NCBI GenBank assembly: GCA_025964635.1
Contig: JAOPYP010000702.1
Coordinates: forward strand, 1 to 10,282
From: Actinomycetes bacterium
Lineage (GTDB): Bacteria; Actinomycetota; Actinomycetes; Streptosporangiales; Streptosporangiaceae
Direction: 5' to 3'
Length of the DNA stretch: 10,282 nucleotides
The position numbers and the translations under genes were made by a program. The notes beneath the pieces were generated by a model. It was not told where the DNA came from and made no database searches. It saw only the letters and a program-made list of their open reading frames with translations. Below are positions 6,199 to 10,282 of this stretch, one piece after another. Within the stretch, counting starts at the first letter, position 1. Every line of letters begins with the position of its first letter.

Positions 6199-7012
6199 CC
6201 TGCTGCTCCGGGCCGAGCAAGCACTCGCGGAGGTAGTCGAGAGCCCGGGCCAGCAGCCGCGACACGTGCATCTGGGACACGCCCAGCTTCTGGCCTATCT
6301 CAGCCTGGGTCATGTTGCCGTAGAAGCGCATGGCCAGGATGTGCTGCTCCCGCTCGGGCAGCTCGTTCCAGTGGGTGGACACCGCCTGCATGTCCAGGGT
6401 GCGCTCCACCTGCGGATCCTCCCCACCGAGTAGATCGCCCAGGGTGGCCGCGTCGTCGTCGGTCGACATGGGGGCGTCCAGCGAGTGCGGGTGGAAAACC
6501 ATGTCCGCCCGGTTCGCGTCCCGGATGTCGTCCAGGGTGACGCCCAGATACCGGGCGACCTCCTCGTCAGTGGGCGAGTGGCCGAGATCCTGGACGAGGC
6601 TGGCGCGCGCCTTGCGGACCTGGAGCAGCAGCTCCTGCACGGGCCGCTTGACATGGACCTGCCAGCGCTTGTCCCGGAAGTGCCGCTTGATCTCGCCGGA
6701 GATACACGGCTGCGCGTAGGCGGCCAGGTTCCCGCCGAAGGCCGGATCGAAGTTGTTGATGGCCTTGAGCAGCCCGACGTAGCCGACCTGCATCAGTTCT
6801 TCTTCCGGTTCCGGGCTGTCCCGGTACCGGCGGGCGCACGAGCGGACCAGCGAGCGGTACCGCAGTACCAGGGCCTCGCACGCGGCCGAGCGCCGCCGGG
6901 ATCCGGCCGGCAGCGTGTGAACGAGTTCGAGCAGTTCGCCGTCATCCTGCGCTGCTGGGTCGACAGCCGGTGGCGTGGGCGCGAGGGGGATCGCAGCCTC
7001 CACGTCTATCAC
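6185..7012 (-). CDS. RNA polymerase sigma factor, SigB/SigF/SigG family
   Basis: This 275-residue group 3 sigma-70 factor directs RNA polymerase to stress-type promoters. Region 2 spans about 46-117 (ELMQVGYVGLLKAINNFDP, then AAYAQPCISGEIKRHFRDK, a SigF-family signature). Region 3 spans about 122-200 (RPVQELL, SPTDEEVARYLGV, SLDAP). Region 4 spans about 212-263 (LPEREQHILAMRFYGNMTQ and the helix-turn-helix QAEIGQKLGVSQMHVSRLLARAL). Length fits the family, with a 30-residue Ala/Pro-rich start. GTG 7012 has AGGA seven bases upstream. GTG 7003 with GAGGTG six bases upstream is an equally fair start nine bases in. A SigF-like promoter lies upstream, suggesting autoregulation. SigB/SigF factors are normally held by an anti-sigma kinase; none is seen here. 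The stop lies inside the end of the GAF gene. Confidence 0.95.
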   Translation of the reverse strand: MIDVEAAIPLAPTPPAVDPAAQDDGELLELVHTLPAGSRRRSAACEALVLRYRSLVRSCARRYRDSPEPEEELMQVGYVGLLKAINNFDPAFGGNLAAYAQPCISGEIKRHFRDKRWQVHVKRPVQELLLQVRKARASLVQDLGHSPTDEEVARYLGVTLDDIRDANRADMVFHPHSLDAPMSTDDDAATLGDLLGGEDPQVERTLDMQAVSTHWNELPEREQHILAMRFYGNMTQAEIGQKLGVSQMHVSRLLARALDYLRECLLGPEQQVSYR

Positions 7013-7049
7013 CTCAGTATCCTGCGGGCGGAATCAGTACCTCCCGAGG

Positions 7050-7073
7050 ATGCCCCCTGCACAAGAGATAAAC
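7050..7073 (-). promoter_or_regulatory. Candidate autoregulatory SigF-type promoter of the sigma gene
   Basis: Read on the minus strand, GTTT (7073-7070), a 14-nt spacer and GGGCAT (7055-7050) match the SigF-type consensus (GTTT, 14-17 nt, GGGTAT) with one difference in the -10 box. It ends 37 nt before the sigma-gene start at 7012. Autoregulation is common for this sigma family, and the GTTT is one of few AT-rich spots nearby. It is the best of the three candidates. Confidence 0.55.
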
Positions 7074-7092
7074 ATCGTTGCGGGGAGTATTC

Positions 7093-7120
7093 ACGGCCAC
7101 CCCGGGCCGGCCCCGGCCGT
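7093..7120 (-). terminator. Possible terminator after the enolase-superfamily gene
   Basis: ACGGCC (7093-7098) and GGCCGT (7115-7120) pair around a GC-rich centre that contains the palindrome GGGCCGGCCC (7104-7113). It begins at the stop codon of the enolase-superfamily gene, between that gene and the sigma-factor promoter. The stem is short and has no T-run, so it may be only GC-rich background. Confidence 0.3.
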
Positions 7121-8250
7121 CAGCCTTGCCGGTAGCGCTCGGCGTCCGCGGACCGCAGCTCCAGCCCCAGACCGGGCCGTCCCGGATCGGGCGTCAGCAC
7201 GCCCCCCTCCGGATCCAGGGTCCCGTCGAAGAACAGTCGCTCGATCCGTTGATGATCGTGGAAGTATTCCAGGTGCCGCAGGCTGGGCACGGCCACGGCC
7301 ACCTGGGCGTGCAGGTTCGGTGCGCAATGCCCGGAGACCTGCACGTTGTGCGCGGCGGCCAGCGCGGCGCCCCGGAGGAAGTCGGTGATGCCGCCGCAGC
7401 GGGTCACGTCGAGCTGGAGGCAATCCACCGCCCCGGCGCTCAGCAGGCGGCTGGAATCCGCCAGCGACCAGCTGTACTCACCCGCCGTGACGTCGGGCCG
7501 GACCTGCTGCCGGACCGCCGCCAGCCCGGCCAGATCCTGGGAGGACACCGGTTCCTCGAACCAGGTGACGCCGAAGTCGTCCATCTGGCCGGCCATTCGC
7601 ACGGCCTGCCCGGTGGAGTACCCGCCGTTGGCGTCCACATACAGCTCGGTGCCCGGTCCGATGACCTCCCGGGCCAGCGCCACCCGGGCCAGGTCACGTG
7701 ACTCGTTGCCGCCCCACGACTCGCCAATCTTGATCTTGACGCGGGGGATCCGGTCCTTCTCGACCCACCCGCTCAGCTGCTCGCGGGTCCGCGTCTCGTC
7801 GTACGTGGTGAAGCCACCGCTGCCGTAGACCGGCACCTGGTCCCGGGCCCGGCCGAGCAGGGTGGCGACCGCGCAGCCGAGCAGCCGCGCCTTCAGGTCC
7901 CACAGCGCGATATCGGCGGCGGACAGGGCCATCGCCCCGATACCGGGCCGCCCGGCGTTACGCAGCGCCCGGGCCATGGCCTCGTTCGCGCCGGTCACGT
8001 CCAGCGCGCTGCGGCCGGCCACCACGTCGGAGAGGATGCCGGTCACCACCGTCGCGGCGGCCGCCGCCGTGTAGCTCCAGCCGATGCCCTGCTGGCCTCC
8101 GGCGGTCGCGGTGACCAGCACCAGCGTGGTCTTGTCCCAGGCCAGAGTGCCGTCGGCCTCGGGCGCGTCGGCCGGGACCACGTAGACGGCCGCGTCCAGG
8201 CCCTCGACTGCGGGATCCGCCGCCGTCGTCCTCGCCCCGCCCATGGTCAC
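7120..8250 (-). CDS. Enolase-superfamily enzyme, mandelate racemase/muconate lactonizing type
   Basis: This 376-residue protein has the enolase-superfamily plan: an N-terminal capping domain (to ~130) and a TIM barrel. Barrel residues visible are VKIKIG with the KxK acid/base lysines (Lys172, Lys174), metal ligands Asp206 (YVDANGG), the FEEP pair (232-233) and Glu258 (TAGEYSW), then Asp281 (LDVTRCGG) and His308 (SGHCAPN) as the Asp-His dyad. KxK plus His-Asp is the mandelate-racemase-subgroup layout, whose members abstract a proton next to a carboxylate and act as sugar-acid dehydratases or racemases. The substrate is unknown. GTG 8250 is preferred because GGGAGG (8257-8262) lies six bases upstream. 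ATG 8256 abuts that site and ATG 8244 is 12 nt away. The open frame extends to 8574 but its start is low-complexity Gly/Arg/Thr. The gene is divergent from the ThDP enzyme. Confidence 0.92.
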   Translation of the reverse strand: MTMGGARTTAADPAVEGLDAAVYVVPADAPEADGTLAWDKTTLVLVTATAGGQQGIGWSYTAAAAATVVTGILSDVVAGRSALDVTGANEAMARALRNAGRPGIGAMALSAADIALWDLKARLLGCAVATLLGRARDQVPVYGSGGFTTYDETRTREQLSGWVEKDRIPRVKIKIGESWGGNESRDLARVALAREVIGPGTELYVDANGGYSTGQAVRMAGQMDDFGVTWFEEPVSSQDLAGLAAVRQQVRPDVTAGEYSWSLADSSRLLSAGAVDCLQLDVTRCGGITDFLRGAALAAAHNVQVSGHCAPNLHAQVAVAVPSLRHLEYFHDHQRIERLFFDGTLDPEGGVLTPDPGRPGLGLELRSADAERYRQG

Positions 8251-8256
8251 CCGCAT

Positions 8257-8262
8257 CCTCCC
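8257..8262 (-). promoter_or_regulatory. Ribosome binding site that decides the enolase-superfamily start
   Basis: GGGAGG on the minus strand is six bases before GTG 8250, the ideal distance. It touches ATG 8256 directly and is 12 nt from ATG 8244, so GTG 8250 is the better start. Confidence 0.6.
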
Positions 8263-8350
8263 GGCCTCGTCCCGGCGTCCGGTTCCCGGCTGTCCCGTGC
8301 CTCCCGTGCCTCCCGGGGCGGCCGTGGTTCCCCGGGCGCCCGTCAGCCTG

Positions 8351-8375
8351 CTACCTGCGGTCCGGACCGCCAAAC
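8351..8375 (-). promoter_or_regulatory. Candidate SigF-type promoter of the enolase-superfamily gene
   Basis: On the minus strand, GTTT (8375-8372), a 15-nt spacer and AGGTAG (8356-8351) resemble the SigF-type consensus, with a perfect -35 and differences at the first and last positions of the -10 box. It ends 100 nt before GTG 8250. A 14-bp palindrome fills most of the spacer, which would suit a repressor that blocks polymerase. Confidence 0.4.
8357..8370. promoter_or_regulatory. 14-bp perfect palindrome, candidate operator
   Basis: GCGGTCCGGACCGC is its own reverse complement. It lies between two divergent metabolic genes, within the spacer of the candidate minus-strand promoter. A dimeric regulator bound here could control one or both genes. 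No regulator gene is adjacent in this window, and GC-rich DNA produces some such palindromes by chance. Confidence 0.4.
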
Positions 8376-8558
8376 CTCGGGTGGCCCGGAATGTGTGGCG
8401 GGAGGGACCGATGGTGCCGGTAATCCGGTGCCGGCCGCCGCCCGGAGCAGGGACGGCAGAAATCCGCCGCGCGCCATGTTTGGCGTCGCCGTCTGGGGAC
8501 AGCCGTGGGTGGGCGGATTCACCTGCCGCAGTAACCACGATCAGTTGGAGGTCCGCAG

Positions 8559-10282
8559 GTGGCACAGATCGCATCCGAGGCTCTGGTCGAGCGGCTCGCA
8601 GACTGGGGAGTGGACACTGTCTTCGGGATCCCCGGCGACGGCATCAACGGCATCATGGAGGGCTTCCGGCGGCATCAGGACCGGGTGAAGTTCGTGCTGG
8701 TTCACCACGAGGAAGCCGCCGCGTTCATGGCCACCGCCCACGCCAAAGCGACCGGGCAGATCGGTGTCTGCCTGGCCACGTCAGGCCCCGGCGGCATCCA
8801 CCTGCTGAACGGGCTGTACGACGCCAAGCTTGACCACATGCCGGTGCTGGCGATCACCGGCATGCAGGAAACCTCGGTGCTGGGCACCGGCTACCAGCAG
8901 GAAGTGAACCTCGACAAGCTCTTCGAGGACGTCGCCGTCTACGACCAGATGATCTACAACCCGGCGCAGCTGCCCGCGGTCGTGGACATCGCGGTGCGCA
9001 CGGCGTACGCCCGGCGCGGGGTTGCGCACCTGACCCTGCCCAACGACCTCCAGGTCGCCAAGGCGGGCGAGAACCCTTACCAGGAGGTCGGCCCGGCCCG
9101 GCCCCCGGCGACCGCGCCGATCCGGCTGGACGCTCCCGGCCGGCCCCGCGAGGAGGATCTGCAGCGGCTGGCCGACGTGCTGAACGCCGGGGAGAAGATC
9201 GCGATCCTGGCCGGCGCGGGCGCTCTGCATGCCCGGGAGCAGCTGCTCGCGGTGGCGGAAACGCTGGGGGCGCCGATCATCAAGACGCTGCCAGGCAAGG
9301 CCGCCGTGCCCGACGATTCGCCGTACACCACCGGCGGGATCGGCCTGCTCGGCACGGCGCCGTCCGAGGAGCTGATGAACGATCTGGACACGCTGCTCAT
9401 GGTCGGGACCAACTTCCCGTACACCCACTTCATGCCGGAGCCGGGCAAGGCCCGGATCGTGCAGATCGAGGCCGACCCGGCCCGGGCCGGCGCCCGGGTG
9501 CCCACCGAGGTCCCGGTGGTCGGTGACGCCCGGGAGGGCCTGCAGGCGCTGCTGCCGCTGCTCAAGCAGCGGGCCGACACCTCCTTCCTGGAGAAGTACC
9601 AGAAGCAGATGGGCAAGTGGCGGGAGAAGATGACCGCGCTGCAGGACGAGGCGCGTGACCCGATCGCCCCTGAATTCCTGGTCAGCGTGCTCGATGAGCT
9701 GGCCGCGGACGACGCCGTCCTGACCTGTGACAGCGGGACGATCGCCACCTGGGCCGCACGGCACTGGCACATCCGCGGCGACCGTCAGTTCTACCTGTCC
9801 GGGAACCTGGCCACGATGGCGCCGGGGCTCCCCTACGCGATCGGGATCCAGCACGCGTTCCCGGGCCGGCAGGTCATCGGTTACGTCGGCGACGGCGGGT
9901 TCTCCATGCTGATGGCTGAGTTCATCACGGCCATCCAGCACCGCCTGCCGATCAAGATCGTGATCAACAACAACAACTCGCTCGGCCAGATCCTCTGGGA
10001 GCAGATGGTGCTCGGCTACCCCGAGCACGGCGTCCGTTACCCGGACCCGTTCGTCGACTACACCGCGATCGCCACGGCCAACGGCGCCCTGGGCGTCAAG
10101 GTGAGCCACCCCAGCGAGGTCCGGAGCGCGATCAGCCAGGCGCTCAGCCACGACGGGCCGGCCCTGGTCGACGTGAACGTGAACCCGGACGAGCCGCCGC
10201 TGCCCGGCAAGGTCGAGTACAAGCAGGCCGTGAAGTTCGCCGAGGCCTTCCTGCGCGGCCAGCCGCGCAAGTCGACGATCGC
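8559..10282 (+). CDS. ThDP-dependent pyruvate oxidase-like enzyme; C-terminus cut off by window edge
   Basis: 574 residues are visible of a ThDP enzyme of the pyruvate oxidase/acetolactate synthase family, most like pyruvate oxidases (pyruvate to acetate or acetyl phosphate plus CO2, electrons to quinone or oxygen). The N-terminal pyrimidine-binding domain has DTVFGIPGDGING (19-31), HHEEAAAFMA with catalytic Glu51 (49-58) and TSGPGGIHLLNGLYDA (74-89). The central FAD/nucleotide-type domain spans ~180-360. The C-terminal ThDP/Mg motif is GDGGFSM (444-450), ending about 25 residues on in NNNNSLGQ. Family members are about 590-600 residues, so little is missing. GTG 8559 is fixed by GGAGG (8547-8551), seven bases upstream. 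The membrane-binding C-terminal helix that would point to a quinone-linked PoxB cannot be seen. Acetolactate synthase or another 2-oxoacid decarboxylase is less likely because no small regulatory subunit gene or ILV context is present. Substrate specificity is not proven. Confidence 0.92.
   Translation, partial: MAQIASEALVERLADWGVDTVFGIPGDGINGIMEGFRRHQDRVKFVLVHHEEAAAFMATAHAKATGQIGVCLATSGPGGIHLLNGLYDAKLDHMPVLAITGMQETSVLGTGYQQEVNLDKLFEDVAVYDQMIYNPAQLPAVVDIAVRTAYARRGVAHLTLPNDLQVAKAGENPYQEVGPARPPATAPIRLDAPGRPREEDLQRLADVLNAGEKIAILAGAGALHAREQLLAVAETLGAPIIKTLPGKAAVPDDSPYTTGGIGLLGTAPSEELMNDLDTLLMVGTNFPYTHFMPEPGKARIVQIEADPARAGARVPTEVPVVGDAREGLQALLPLLKQRADTSFLEKYQKQMGKWREKMTALQDEARDPIAPEFLVSVLDELAADDAVLTCDSGTIATWAARHWHIRGDRQFYLSGNLATMAPGLPYAIGIQHAFPGRQVIGYVGDGGFSMLMAEFITAIQHRLPIKIVINNNNSLGQILWEQMVLGYPEHGVRYPDPFVDYTAIATANGALGVKVSHPSEVRSAISQALSHDGPALVDVNVNPDEPPLPGKVEYKQAVKFAEAFLRGQPRKSTI

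Larger units (their letters stand above)
8251..8558. other. 308-nt divergent intergenic region between the enolase-superfamily and ThDP-enzyme genes
   Basis: I see no gene here; frames that stay open run into the ThDP gene out of frame. It holds a tandem pair of CCCGTGCCT (8294-8302, 8303-8311), the 14-bp palindrome with a SigF-like minus-strand promoter (8351-8375), and a weak plus-strand GTTT, 14 nt, GGGACA (8478-8501) that I do not count as a promoter. GGAGG (8547-8551) seven bases before GTG 8559 is the ThDP-gene ribosome binding site. Confidence 0.6.

Noticed and set aside
8478..8501. GTTT-N14-GGGACA as a SigF-type promoter for the ThDP gene
   Set aside because: The -10 box differs at two central positions (AC for TA), below what I would call supported.
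8251..8574. N-terminal extension of the enolase-superfamily gene to 8574
   Set aside because: The extra residues are low-complexity Gly/Arg/Thr, extend into the ThDP-gene start, and bypass the well-spaced GGGAGG before GTG 8250.
8411..8833. ATG behind GGGAGGGA in the divergent intergenic region
   Set aside because: The frame continues far into the ThDP gene in a different frame and encodes Arg/Ala/Ser-rich sequence with no domain, so the ribosome site is probably fortuitous.
8781..10151. Long minus-strand open frame (456 codons)
   Set aside because: It is antisense to the ThDP enzyme, whose motifs are intact, and its own translation shows no domain.

Overview
The window is very GC-rich (codon third positions are almost always G or C), has GTG and ATG starts behind strong GGAGG-type ribosome binding sites, and encodes a SigB/SigF-type sigma factor typical of Actinobacteria. 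I read it as chromosomal DNA of a high-GC actinobacterium. The sequence alone does not fix the genus. I saw no rRNA, tRNA, CRISPR, insertion sequence, phage gene or attachment site.

Layout: (1) 1-1841, minus strand: a nearly complete short-type transketolase whose C-terminus runs off the left edge, possibly preceded by a coupled 33-residue leader ORF. (2) 2048-5268, plus strand, divergent from it: a tight operon of a four-helix membrane protein, a gluconate 2-dehydrogenase subunit 3-like protein, a GMC flavoprotein with the Cys-rich motif of the gluconate dehydrogenase large subunit, and a ChaB/Rho-N-like protein. Its genes overlap by GTGA or ATGA or lie 10 nt apart. A possible 37-residue ORF is coupled to its end, and a perfect 17-bp hairpin follows. 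(3) 5650-6198, plus: a small GAF-domain protein. (4) 6185-7012, minus: a SigB/SigF-family sigma factor, overlapping the GAF gene tail to tail by 14 bp. (5) 7120-8250, minus: an enolase-superfamily (mandelate racemase/muconate lactonizing type) enzyme. (6) 8559 to the right edge, plus: a ThDP-dependent pyruvate oxidase-like enzyme, divergent from (5) and missing only its extreme C-terminus.

Working together (inference): the enzymes form a carbon and redox set: pentose-phosphate interconversion, flavin-dependent polyol/sugar oxidation with an FAD subunit and partner but no cytochrome c, a sugar-acid dehydratase or racemase candidate, and pyruvate/2-oxoacid decarboxylation. A general-stress sigma factor sits in the middle. 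Three sites resemble SigF/SigB promoters (GTTT, 14-16 nt, GGGTAT/C): upstream of the membrane protein/GMC operon, of the sigma gene itself and of the enolase-superfamily gene. The simplest reading is a stress-sigma-controlled metabolic island. No anti-sigma or anti-anti-sigma gene is visible.

Limits: all assignments come from reading translations and motifs by eye. Exact substrates of the GMC, enolase-superfamily and ThDP enzymes cannot be fixed.
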